Below, piece by piece: positions 7,738 through 14,334 of a stretch of DNA of 39,521 bases (within the stretch, counting starts at the first letter, position 1; every line of letters begins with the position of its first letter). The position numbers and the translations under genes are program-made. This DNA is from a virus, in IMG/VR virus record IMGVR_UViG_3300021090_000062, positions 1 through 39,521 of that record; one strand, given 5' to 3'. The notes under the pieces were generated by a model that was not told the DNA's origin, did not search any database, and saw only the letters and a list, made by a program, of their open reading frames with translations.

Positions 7738-8425
7738 GAAGGGTTGCCCCGCCGCTCGTGCGCTTGCGCCTATTAGTTGCCGTTGATGCTTGCGCTGGTA
7801 ACGGCCTAAGCCCGATAGTTGAGTGACGCGGCGGGGGGATGGATGTACCCATCCTAGCTATACGGATCAGATGACCCGTAATACTTTGTGTTGCCCCCGC
7901 CCTCTTGCCCGTTGCCCTGATGTTCGGTTTACCCGTTGACCTTGGGACGGTCGGAGGGCGGGGGTATTGCGATAAACGGGCGGCAGGTGGGTGATCTATC
8001 CTGGCAATTGCCCCATCGCAAAGTATCGCTTGCGCGGCGACGCCCATATATCTATGATAAGGTGCTGTCAAGTACTGATAGGGCGGGAGGGTTACACTCC
8101 CTAGGCAGTTATCATCCTGCTTTCATGCGGGCGTTCTCCGTTAGTGTTTTGACCCTTGCCCCAGCGGATAAGACTGGGAGTACGTCATAGCTTCTCGGCT
8201 CAAGTTCCCGCGTTGCGCGTTTATTATGCGCCCCGCCCTGTCAGTACTCGACTGTAAAGGTGCTGTCTGTCCCCTTCGCTCCCGTCCACCTGCATTAGAC
8301 GGGAGCCAGGAGGATGTGTGTCTGCCGCTGTTCTTTCCTTGTCTCGCAAGATGAGACTATCACGGCAGGGAGATTCTAAAACGGGCGCAATTATTCTTGC
8401 ACGGCTCACACGTTGCCCGTAATAT
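7738..8425 (-). ncRNA. Large structured GC-rich non-coding region; candidate ornate phage RNA
   Basis: About 690 bases without a convincing gene, with GC content near 60 percent against roughly 42 percent elsewhere. Perfect stems: 7747-7755 with 7828-7836 (9 bp), 7779-7784 with 7800-7805, 7837-7842 with 7849-7854, 7861-7865 with 7876-7880, 7894-7904 with 7954-7964 (11 bp), 8278-8286 with 8298-8306 (9 bp), 8322-8327 with 8363-8368 enclosing 8341-8345 with 8353-8357, and 8381-8386 with 8415-8420. A long-range helix joins 8067-8087 to 8232-8252 (21 positions, two imperfect). GCGCAAGC occurs three times on the minus strand. Size and setting recall GOLLD and ROOL RNAs, but I cannot assign it to either. 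Confidence 0.65.
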
Positions 8426-8439
8426 TCAGTTACTGAGTA

Positions 8440-9141
8440 TTAAACACGCCGCAGGGTGATCGAAGGCTCGCCCTCTTTGCGCGCGTCTTTCAAAAATGGA
8501 TGGTCAAGTATCCATGCTTCCATCTTGTCTGTGTTCCAAGTGATACGCCCGGACACATAAACCGCGTGAAAGAATTTACCTTTGACTGATTTCTTGCCTG
8601 CTTTGACTTCGGCTTTAATCTCAGCCTCAAGTTTCTTTATGTTCTCTTCCACGTCTTCGGCTTTGCCAGAGAATTCAGCTTCGATTTCAAGTTTGCGTTG
8701 TGCAACCTGTGCGTATACCGCTTTTGTTTTAGCTTCAATTTCTGCTTGCAATCCTCGCTTACGAATATTGATAGAGTCAGTTAAAATGTCATCGTTTGCG
8801 CGTTTCTTTGCATTAATCATGATGCGTTGTTTTTCAATGTCTGAAAATTCGTTCATTAATTTCGTGCGTTGACGGTCAAGATCCGCAAGTTTTGTGGTCA
8901 ATTCATCAGGTATGACAATTTCAGAGAGTTCTTTTTCAATAAGTGCGTCAAAAGTTTTAGCAGTTGTCCGCATTGAATTTTCAATATCTGCCATTGCCTT
9001 TATGCCCTCATTGACAACCGCTTCCACTTCGGCAGGAATTTTTACATCGTCAAGTAACTTACGTTTGTCAATTTCAAGCAAGTCTTTTTGTGCGTGAAAT
9101 TCAGCGAGCGTGTCTAATTTTTGTTCAATGGTTTCGTTCAT
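8440..9141 (-). CDS. Coiled-coil protein of the recombination module
   Basis: 233 residues, almost entirely alpha-helical with long heptad-rich Lys/Glu/Leu stretches (about 1-175). A compact C-terminal end, SVKGKFFHAVYVSGRITWNT followed by PSITLRRV, is typical of phage proteins near single-strand annealing genes (Gp157/Gam-like group). It starts in an ATGA overlap with the RecT-like gene, so the two are probably made together; it may act as a nuclease inhibitor or partner of the annealing protein. The exact family is uncertain. A TACT[C/G]AGTA site directly follows its stop codon. Confidence 0.7.
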   Translation of the reverse strand: MNETIEQKLDTLAEFHAQKDLLEIDKRKLLDDVKIPAEVEAVVNEGIKAMADIENSMRTTAKTFDALIEKELSEIVIPDELTTKLADLDRQRTKLMNEFSDIEKQRIMINAKKRANDDILTDSINIRKRGLQAEIEAKTKAVYAQVAQRKLEIEAEFSGKAEDVEENIKKLEAEIKAEVKAGKKSVKGKFFHAVYVSGRITWNTDKMEAWILDHPFLKDARKEGEPSITLRRV

Positions 9142-9896
9142 GATGCACTCTCCAATTTTGCTTTTACCATTTCAATTTCTTCCGGCGTTTGTGGAATTTT
9201 GCCATCATTGGCAAACATGATTGCATCAGCGGAATACTGAGTAAGCAACTCATTCAACGGATCAAGACTTGGCACTACAACGGGTGTTGCATCAATCACA
9301 TCACCGGCTTCCGTCAAAGATACTCCATACATTTCAGGGGCCTTCATCAATGTTGTCATTCCCGCAGTTACATCAGGAAAGACCACATCAGCGGCAAAGC
9401 CCACCGCACGCCAAAGACACATATTTTCGGGATATTTCATCCATCCCGAATCAGGTTTGACCAATCCCGCACGTGTTGCATCTTCCAATGTGAAACGACC
9501 CGTAAAGCTGTGACCGTTATTTTTACGTTTCATGAAACATTCATAGCCAAGAAAAACGTTTTTGTCAGTTGTGATTTTCTTTATGGAAATTTCATCACAC
9601 AAAGGATTACTCAGTAGTAGGGCTAATGCACCACGCGGGTTTACGGATGGCTTTCCCTGAATCACTTGAACAAAATCAAATGAAGCCGTGATTGAAAAGC
9701 CACAGTCAAAGCCCTTGATCATAATTGCGTAGGCCTGTTCGGGTGATGTCACTCCGAATAAATGTGCCTTGTACATTCGTGGTGACATTTCCCAAATCAT
9801 TTTCTCAACGCCCGGAGTAAGCTCACGGGTTGCGGCGGTTTGAATTGCCAATGCGGTTATTGGTTGTGCGGGTTGTTTGAGTGTTTTAGGTTTCAT
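9138..9896 (-). CDS. RecT-like single-strand annealing protein
   Basis: 252 residues. The block EQAYAIMIKGFDCGFSITAS followed by FDFVQVIQGKPSVNPRGALALL matches the core of phage RecT-type annealing proteins, in which a helix is followed by I-x-G-K-P and an R-G-A-L segment. The protein would coat and anneal single-stranded phage DNA in recombination or replication. It lies between an ERCC4-type nuclease and a coiled-coil protein, all with overlapping starts. It contains two TACT[C/G]AGTA sites in different frames. Confidence 0.75.
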   Translation of the reverse strand: MKPKTLKQPAQPITALAIQTAATRELTPGVEKMIWEMSPRMYKAHLFGVTSPEQAYAIMIKGFDCGFSITASFDFVQVIQGKPSVNPRGALALLLSNPLCDEISIKKITTDKNVFLGYECFMKRKNNGHSFTGRFTLEDATRAGLVKPDSGWMKYPENMCLWRAVGFAADVVFPDVTAGMTTLMKAPEMYGVSLTEAGDVIDATPVVVPSLDPLNELLTQYSADAIMFANDGKIPQTPEEIEMVKAKLESAS

Positions 9897-10630
9897 GGTT
9901 GTTCTTCCTTTTGTAATACTTCCAATGATTGATTTTCTTCAAGGCCAAGCATGGTCTTGATAGTTTTTCTCGTTGCATATCCAATGGGTGTATTAATGGA
10001 CAAGTCTGTCAGTCCTGATAGTGCATGTGCAATATTGTTATCTGACCAATCTAAAATCTGTTGCACACGTTCAATGCCAATGCCAGGGAGGCCAGCTAAG
10101 AAAGTGGCCTTTGGGCCAAAAATGTTTGCCGGTCGTGGTGGCAATAATTTCATTTCAGGATCACGATTACGCTTACCAAGTCGCAGAATGCAATTTTCAT
10201 AATCATTTTGTCCATTGCAGAAGATAACAAATATGCCCATCTCTTGGGCACTCAGTATTGCGCCCATGACTGCGGCAAATCCCCATCCAGTAACGCCACG
10301 ATCTGTAATGACTTTGCCGTCATGACTTGCGGTAAACACATCGGTAATAATCAGGTACGGCCATGTGGTGACAGGTTGCCCTGCAAGCTGCTGCATGTTT
10401 CTTTCTTCGGTCATGCGTGCGAGTTGCGCAAAGAGCCTGTCAGATTTCAAAGAGCCGAGAAAATCCTCTGGTGTCTTACGTTCAATAATTAATGTACAGT
10501 TATCATCTGTAACCGCCACAACATCACCAGTTTCAAGAAATGCCATGGTGGTAGGAATGCCCCCAAATTTCAGGTTCTTGATTGATTCGGGTTCGCGGCT
10601 ATCAATTAGAATTGCAGTGATATTCGGCAT
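9893..10630 (-). CDS. ERCC4/XPF-type nuclease with helix-hairpin-helix end
   Basis: 245 residues; ATG at 10630 with AGGA upstream. IDSRE at 9-13, GD at 35-36 and the IIERKTPEDFLGSL block at 48-61 are the ERCC4 active-site pattern (E-R-K-x3-D). The C-terminal third has FLAGLPGIGIERVQQIL, a helix-hairpin-helix DNA-binding motif. The expected activity is cutting branched or flap DNA. Next to RecT it probably processes recombination intermediates, a role that RuvC- or RusA-like enzymes fill in many other phages. Confidence 0.87.
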   Translation of the reverse strand: MPNITAILIDSREPESIKNLKFGGIPTTMAFLETGDVVAVTDDNCTLIIERKTPEDFLGSLKSDRLFAQLARMTEERNMQQLAGQPVTTWPYLIITDVFTASHDGKVITDRGVTGWGFAAVMGAILSAQEMGIFVIFCNGQNDYENCILRLGKRNRDPEMKLLPPRPANIFGPKATFLAGLPGIGIERVQQILDWSDNNIAHALSGLTDLSINTPIGYATRKTIKTMLGLEENQSLEVLQKEEQP

Positions 10631-10654
10631 AATAAATTTCCTAAAATAATTGCT

Positions 10655-10738
10655 TTGGTGGTCAAGTCTTTCAACCTGACCACCAATCAAAAGGAGGGGT
10701 GAGGGCTGCAATAACCTCACCGCAGAGAGGGACTCTCT
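10655..10738 (-). other. Three consecutive hairpins in the ERCC4 gene leader
   Basis: Perfect inverted repeats lie side by side: 10655-10664 with 10677-10686 (10 bp), 10698-10704 with 10715-10721 (7 bp), and 10724-10729 with 10733-10738 (6 bp). They fill the gap between the 69-residue gene and the nuclease start. No U-run follows the last hairpin in the minus direction, so a plain terminator is unlikely. A structured leader, RNA-stability element or protein-binding RNA fits better. Confidence 0.6.
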
Positions 10739-10741
10739 ACG

Positions 10742-10951
10742 CTAAGGAACATCTAAATCAGTGCCCTCGAGAATTGTTTCTTCGATACTGAGTAGTAGAT
10801 TTATTGCCGCGTCACCATCACGAATATGTGCTGTAAGTGCAGCCGCTTCCAAATTCAAATGTTCAGCATAGGGCACATAGGCGGCAATCATGGCAACGGG
10901 CATTTGGTCAACATAACCAGTGTCGGGATCAATATAGATAACGGTATCCAT
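10742..10951 (-). CDS. Hypothetical acidic protein, 69 aa
   Basis: Starts one base after the stop of the preceding gene and has no clear Shine-Dalgarno sequence, so it is probably translated by coupling. It is acidic and helical, with a TACT[C/G]AGTA site read as Leu-Leu-Ser. No family recognised. Confidence 0.65.
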   Translation of the reverse strand: MDTVIYIDPDTGYVDQMPVAMIAAYVPYAEHLNLEAAALTAHIRDGDAAINLLLSIEETILEGTDLDVP

Positions 10952-10952
10952 G

Positions 10953-11714
10953 TTATGCCGCTAGGTTGAGTACTGCGAGTTCTGCTACTTCTGAGGATTC
11001 GGCGGTGAAATGTTTTGCGACAGTCGGATACTGAGTAAGCGCGGTTGTGACTGCGGCCTTCCAATCATCAGTAATTTTCTTGCCTTTGCAAACGTTAGGT
11101 ACGATCACCTTTAAAAAGGCCAATGCAGTTTGTTTCTCAGTCTCGATTGCATCAACAGGCGCAACGGGTTGCGTATCAGCAGACTTTCCACCATTTGCAA
11201 GATACGCCGCGCGGCAGGCATCCTCAGTATCATAGAATGCAATAAATTTCATGGTCTTTTTGACTGCCATTTCACCGGTGGGATTGCCTTGCAGGTCCTT
11301 CTTTTCATAAGGTCGGTCAAGACTATCCACGCGGGCAACGCGCGCCCATTTGCCGTTGATTTCACGGACGTTATCAAACCCGGCGGCCTTGATACTTGGC
11401 AGGGTGATTTTTGCCCACGTTGGAAATTCACCGATCCAGTCCTGTTCACAGGTTTTTGGATATTTCACGTCAATTTCAGGCAACGGTTGAATGTACACGT
11501 TGATTGAGGTGTAGCGCTTATGGTTGGGATTGCTCGAATCATATGCAACTTTGCCAACTCCCTTTTCCAAATGCACAGCAGATGCATTGATTTCAACCAA
11601 GCCAAACAAGTCATAGCTGGGGGGAGGTGTAATTACGGGATCTGATGCGCTTGCAAAGGGATCAATTTCAACAGGTTCTTCAACAACAGGTTCGGGGACA
11701 TTAGTTTGAGTCAT
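10953..11714 (-). CDS. Hypothetical early protein, possibly ssDNA-binding, 253 aa
   Basis: Good RBS (AAGGA) 8 bases before the ATG. An acidic Pro-rich N-terminus (about 1-32) is followed by a beta-rich domain (about 33-160) with several aromatic residues, and a helical C-terminal part (about 185-253). Its place beside the annealing protein and ERCC4 nuclease, and the beta-rich core, make a single-strand DNA-binding protein possible, but there is no diagnostic motif. It carries one TACT[C/G]AGTA site. Confidence 0.6.
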   Translation of the reverse strand: MTQTNVPEPVVEEPVEIDPFASASDPVITPPPSYDLFGLVEINASAVHLEKGVGKVAYDSSNPNHKRYTSINVYIQPLPEIDVKYPKTCEQDWIGEFPTWAKITLPSIKAAGFDNVREINGKWARVARVDSLDRPYEKKDLQGNPTGEMAVKKTMKFIAFYDTEDACRAAYLANGGKSADTQPVAPVDAIETEKQTALAFLKVIVPNVCKGKKITDDWKAAVTTALTQYPTVAKHFTAESSEVAELAVLNLAA

Positions 11715-11716
11715 GA

Positions 11717-12035
11717 TATTTTCCTTTTTGGTTAGTTTTGATTAGGATTGATTTGAGAAAAACAATTTTAAGGCATTCATATAGTTGGTATTAAAGGCTA
11801 TTCATTTGCCAACTCTCTGCAATCGGCGGCATGTACAAGGCAAGTTTCATAATCACACACTACCGTATCATCGCCAGCTAAAACAGCTTCGGCAGCAGCT
11901 TCCCAATTTTGCGCGGCTATTTCCAATTGCTCCGCGTGATATTGTTGGGGATCGTCACTATAATTTGTCATTGTGTTTTCCTTTTTGGTTAGTTTGATTT
12001 TGAGTTGATTTGAGTTGATTTGAATAAAACGATTT
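11717..12035 (-). repeat. Repeated leader segments and short tandem repeats
   Basis: The stretches just upstream of the genes starting at 11714 and 11971 share a nearly identical leader of about 25 bases: AT-rich, with AACTAACCAAAAAGGAAAA before the start on the minus strand. Beyond the second copy, about 11998-12035 has short tandem repeats of TTGAGTTGATTT type. They may have arisen by local duplication of the translation leader. Confidence 0.5.
11798..11971 (-). CDS. Small acidic protein, 57 aa
   Basis: AAGGA lies 7 bases before the ATG, within a leader nearly identical to that of the preceding gene. The product is acidic and Ala-rich, with three Cys residues near the end (VVCDYETCLVHAADC), possibly a small metal-binding or disulfide motif. 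Function unknown. Confidence 0.65.
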   Translation of the reverse strand: MTNYSDDPQQYHAEQLEIAAQNWEAAAEAVLAGDDTVVCDYETCLVHAADCRELANE

Positions 12036-12075
12036 GAATATGATTATTTTTGTGGGGAGAGCCCCCTACTGAGTA

Positions 12076-12348
12076 TCAATTCAACAACACCAAGTAATCG
12101 CGTTTTGCGTTTTGCCACTTGTGCCATGCGTGGCAACGTGTTGCATCAAACATTGCGGCTATCTCAAAGAAAAGATTGATCTGTTCGCGCGGGTCTTCAT
12201 TTTCAATGGCATCATCGTAAATTTTCCATGCTAGTTCGCTTTGTGCTTTTGCCTCAAAATAAGATTGCTTGTACCAGTCAATACTCCAAGTTATTTCACG
12301 AAGATGCGATGTAGACACTTCTGGTAAGCTCGTAAATATTAGTGACAT
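12076..12348 (-). CDS. Hypothetical protein, 90 aa
   Basis: GGGAG lies 7 bases before the ATG. Helical, Trp-rich protein with several evenly spaced Trp and Tyr residues, and no membrane segment. A TACT[C/G]AGTA site abuts the stop codon (12067-12075). No family recognised. Confidence 0.7.
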   Translation of the reverse strand: MSLIFTSLPEVSTSHLREITWSIDWYKQSYFEAKAQSELAWKIYDDAIENEDPREQINLFFEIAAMFDATRCHAWHKWQNAKRDYLVLLN

Positions 12349-12350
12349 AA

Positions 12351-12578
12351 TTACACTCCCTTTACAATGTAGCCGTTTTGATCTTCAAGATTAGCAGGGT
12401 GCCCGGCTCGGCGCTTTTCGCCTACTTGCACAATCGCATTATCACGATTGGTAAGTTCGCCTTTGCATTCTGTCCAGAAGCCTGCAACTCTTTCAATCCA
12501 AATTACGCGATATTTCAAAGGTATATAATCAATTTCAAGAAGCCCTATTTTTTCAAGAAATTCATCAAACTTGGTCAT
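12351..12578 (-). CDS. Hypothetical protein, 75 aa
   Basis: AAGG precedes the ATG by about 8 bases, and the gene lies 2 bases from its downstream neighbour. Mixed alpha/beta composition, with a charged middle (WTECKGELTNRD) and a basic GEKRRAGHP stretch. Early-region accessory gene without a recognised family. Confidence 0.65.
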   Translation of the reverse strand: MTKFDEFLEKIGLLEIDYIPLKYRVIWIERVAGFWTECKGELTNRDNAIVQVGEKRRAGHPANLEDQNGYIVKGV

Positions 12579-12580
12579 GA

Positions 12581-12733
12581 TTACACCTTTTCTTCTATGC
12601 CATTTTCGTTTTCAAGCCGCGCATCCACTCTTTGATATTTCTTGAACAGCACCAGAATTACAGCATTGGTACGATCAATCAGATTGCCATTAATCCATTT
12701 TTTGCCGTCATAATGCACACATCGGTATTTCAT
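12581..12733 (-). CDS. Small basic protein, 50 aa
   Basis: GGAGG lies 6 bases before the ATG, which also overlaps the preceding stop (ATGA). The product starts MKYRCVHYDGKKWINGNLID and ends in a charged helix. Function unknown. Confidence 0.7.
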   Translation of the reverse strand: MKYRCVHYDGKKWINGNLIDRTNAVILVLFKKYQRVDARLENENGIEEKV

Positions 12734-12885
12734 GACTGCCTCCATGCTTGATGCAATTGTCTTGCTTTTTCTTCGTATTCTTTCATCGCTTCGTTGACGG
12801 CTTTTGCAGCTGCGACGTGGTTTTGAGTTTTCTCAAACACAAGCCAGTAGATTGTTACATAATTAGGTTGGGTGAGTTTATTCAT
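12730..12885 (-). CDS. Small helical protein, 51 aa
   Basis: AAGGA is placed 6 bases before the ATG, and the gene ends in an ATGA overlap with the next one. Mostly a single amphipathic, Ala/Lys/Glu-rich helix ending HQAWRQS. Function unknown. Confidence 0.65.
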   Translation of the reverse strand: MNKLTQPNYVTIYWLVFEKTQNHVAAAKAVNEAMKEYEEKARQLHQAWRQS

Positions 12886-12923
12886 GTGTTTTCCTTTTGA
12901 ATTTGTTTAGGCATTCGTACTAG

Positions 12924-12994
12924 TAGCGAGCTTGGGAGTTGAACCCAATTAACTCAACTTATGGGGATGAGAAGATTCTGACCTTCCGCTCGCA
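12924..12994 (-). tRNA. tRNA-like gene, anticodon CAT (Met-type), degenerate
   Basis: 71 bases fold as a cloverleaf on the minus strand. The acceptor has 6 of 7 pairs (12994-12988 with 12931-12925). The D stem is AAGG/TCTT with a short 6-base loop. The anticodon stem has 4 of 5 pairs around the loop CCCATAA, and the T arm is TTGGG/CCCAA with loop TTCAACT. Position 33 is C rather than the near-universal U and the D loop lacks GG, so the tRNA may be degenerate or specialised. CCA is not encoded. Confidence 0.65.
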
Positions 12995-13036
12995 TCAATA
13001 TTCTTTTGTCTTCATCCAGGCCATAAATCCCAGACG

Positions 13037-13324
13037 TTATTTCTTCTCGCGTGTTGTGCCAACTTTCATGGCATTGGTAATGTGTCCAGCGGCGTTTTCA
13101 ATAAATGTGTCTTGTATTTTGCGTTCTTCCATGTACCGGCTGATTGCCGCCATTGCGTCTAACAATTCTTCTTGACTTCTAAATGGCAATCTTTGAAGGC
13201 TTTTTTGCTCAAGATCAGTAATGCGCTTTTCCAAATTTTTATGTCGTTCATACTGGGCATTAAATTCGCGCGCCAGCAAATACAGGCACCAAATTGCCAC
13301 AATAGGTATTAGAAGAGTTTCCAT
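13037..13324 (-). CDS. Membrane-anchored coiled-coil protein, 95 aa
   Basis: Residues 4-18 form a hydrophobic helix (LLIPIVAIWCLYLLA), followed by a heptad-like charged region (about 22-45) and a helical C-terminal part. This is an N-terminally anchored cytoplasmic protein. The start overlaps a small hydrophobic peptide gene upstream. As an early, PL-controlled gene it may affect host membrane or division functions, but no family is recognised. Confidence 0.65.
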   Translation of the reverse strand: METLLIPIVAIWCLYLLAREFNAQYERHKNLEKRITDLEQKSLQRLPFRSQEELLDAMAAISRYMEERKIQDTFIENAAGHITNAMKVGTTREKK

Positions 13325-13389
13325 AAGGCAATTACCAACTGAATTATGAGCAGAACAAAGAGGATACTGAGTAGGATTTTTATTTTCAC
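13309..13389 (-). CDS. Possible 26-aa hydrophobic peptide
   Basis: GTG start with AGG 5 bases upstream; the frame overlaps the start of the next gene. The product (MKIKILLSILFVLLIIQLVI then ALWKLF) is a single membrane helix. It includes a TACT[C/G]AGTA site. Support is only frame, overlap and composition. Confidence 0.4.
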   Translation of the reverse strand: MKIKILLSILFVLLIIQLVIALWKLF

Positions 13390-13435
13390 TGGTGCCTGAC
13401 TTTCGGACAATTTAGGTTTTCCATGCGAAAATAAA

Positions 13436-13645
13436 CTAATGAGACACAATGTATTCGGCTACAGTTACCGGCTTGTTTTTTAAATTTTTGCGTGCTTTCA
13501 GGGTCACGCCTTTGTAAATTTTCAACATATCCGCCACCACGTCATAAACGGGGCGCTGCTCCGCGGCCGCAATAATGTCAATTTCACGCTTGACGTCGGT
13601 TTTTACGTTCATTCGGATGAATTCGGTTTTTTCTGGTTTTGGCAT
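13436..13645 (-). CDS. Ribbon-helix-helix type DNA-binding protein, 69 aa
   Basis: RBS AAGGA before the ATG. EFIRMNVKTDVKREIDIIAA and the following helix (VYDVVADMLKIY) fit the strand-helix-helix pattern of Arc/CopG-type regulators. It is the first gene leftward from the strong early promoter and the operators, so it is well placed to act as an early regulator of its own promoter or of the repressor, as Arc or Cro do in other temperate phages. Confidence 0.7.
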   Translation of the reverse strand: MPKPEKTEFIRMNVKTDVKREIDIIAAAEQRPVYDVVADMLKIYKGVTLKARKNLKNKPVTVAEYIVSH

Positions 13646-13677
13646 GTGCGTTTTCCTTCGTGTAGTTTGTTCGTATA

Positions 13678-13693
13678 GTTTAGCGCACTAAAC
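13678..13693. promoter_or_regulatory. Operator 1 of the genetic switch
   Basis: GTTTAGCGCACTAAAC, with 6-bp inverted arms around a 4-base centre. It shares GTTT-N4-CACTAAAC with two other sites in the same gap and lies downstream of the leftward promoter. Confidence 0.7.
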
Positions 13694-13699
13694 ATTTTT

Positions 13700-13715
13700 G
13701 TTTCGTACACTAAAC
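13700..13715. promoter_or_regulatory. Operator 2 of the genetic switch
   Basis: GTTTCGTACACTAAAC, abutting the -10 box of the leftward promoter, so a bound repressor would cover the transcription start. Confidence 0.7.
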
Positions 13716-13743
13716 ATTCTACCACTTTACGTAATTGTGTCAA
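13716..13743 (-). promoter_or_regulatory. Strong leftward early promoter (PL-like)
   Basis: On the minus strand a perfect TTGACA (13743-13738) and TAGAAT (13721-13716) are separated by 16 bases. Operator 2 starts directly at its downstream edge. It would drive the leftward early genes. Confidence 0.8.
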
Positions 13744-13763
13744 GGGTAAACAACAAATATGTT
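13735..13763 (+). promoter_or_regulatory. Rightward repressor promoter
   Basis: TTGTGT (13735-13740) and TATGTT (13758-13763) are separated by 17 bases. Its -35 box overlaps that of the leftward promoter and operator 3 covers its -10 box, allowing autoregulation. Confidence 0.55.
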
Positions 13764-13776
13764 TTGCACACTAAAC
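13761..13776. promoter_or_regulatory. Operator 3 of the genetic switch
   Basis: GTTTTGCACACTAAAC, the third copy of the operator consensus, overlapping the -10 box of the rightward repressor promoter. Confidence 0.65.
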
Positions 13777-13793
13777 AAGAAAAATGAGACAAT

Positions 13794-14153
13794 ATGGCAG
13801 TGACTCGTAACTTCTTTGATTTTGTAGACTGGCTTAAAGATGAGATAAAAGCGGGGAGGTTAAAACGTTCTGCTATTGCTAATACTAAATTGGTAAGCAG
13901 GTCTGCCGTTACGAATTTATTTAATCGCACAACAAAATCATTAAGTGACAAAATGGCAAATGCTTTATCTATTGCAATGAGAATGGAAAAGGAAGATATT
14001 TATATAAAACTTGGAAGGATTAAATCAAAACCAAATATGCAAGACCCCTGGATTAAAAAAATGCTTACAAAACTTCAACATATTCCCCCAAAATGGCGAG
14101 ATCATGTAGAAAGAGCAATTGACGCTTTTACAATTACAGACCAAGATGAATAG
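13794..14153 (+). CDS. Helix-turn-helix immunity repressor, 119 aa
   Basis: Rightward, opposite to the lytic genes. Residues about 20-60 form a helix-turn-helix of the XRE/CI-like kind (RSAIANTKLVSRSAVTNLFN, then KSLSDKMANALSIAMRM). The C-terminal half is charged and helical and lacks the Ser/Lys pair of a self-cleaving peptidase, so induction is probably not by LexA-type autoproteolysis. It faces the strong leftward promoter across three operators, the standard layout for a lysogeny repressor. Confidence 0.82.
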   Translation: MAVTRNFFDFVDWLKDEIKAGRLKRSAIANTKLVSRSAVTNLFNRTTKSLSDKMANALSIAMRMEKEDIYIKLGRIKSKPNMQDPWIKKMLTKLQHIPPKWRDHVERAIDAFTITDQDE

Positions 14154-14184
14154 ATATTCTGTGCATTGGCCGGGGAGGTAGATA

Positions 14185-14334
14185 ATGAATACGTTCGTAA
14201 AATTCTTCACTGGCACCACGGGAATCATTTTAGCAATTGCGCTATGTGGTTTATGTTTGCTCATTACTATTGGCGCATTTTGTGTAATTTCAGGCGGCAC
14301 AATCATAGCAATTTCAGGGACCCCCATGCCGTAG
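14185..14334 (+). CDS. Small membrane protein co-oriented with the repressor, 49 aa
   Basis: GGAGG lies 6 bases before the ATG, 31 bp after the repressor stop, so it is probably expressed in lysogens. One or two hydrophobic helices cover residues 12-44 (IILAIALCGLCLLITIGAF). Small membrane proteins next to the repressor are often superinfection-exclusion or lysogenic-conversion factors; that role is an inference from position. A TACT[C/G]AGTA site follows 5 bases after the stop. Confidence 0.65.
   Translation: MNTFVKFFTGTTGIILAIALCGLCLLITIGAFCVISGGTIIAISGTPMP

Noticed and set aside
7721-8071. Extension of the J-domain gene by 117 codons at its N-terminus
   Set aside because: The extension is Pro/Arg-rich with no domain character, lies in the structured GC-rich region, and a start with RBS exists at 7720.
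8224-8409. 61-codon minus-strand open frame
   Set aside because: It lies inside the structured region, covers perfect stems, and has no RBS or domain.
13794-14153. LexA/CI-type self-cleaving repressor
   Set aside because: The protein has only 119 residues and no Ala-Gly cleavage site or Ser/Lys peptidase pair.
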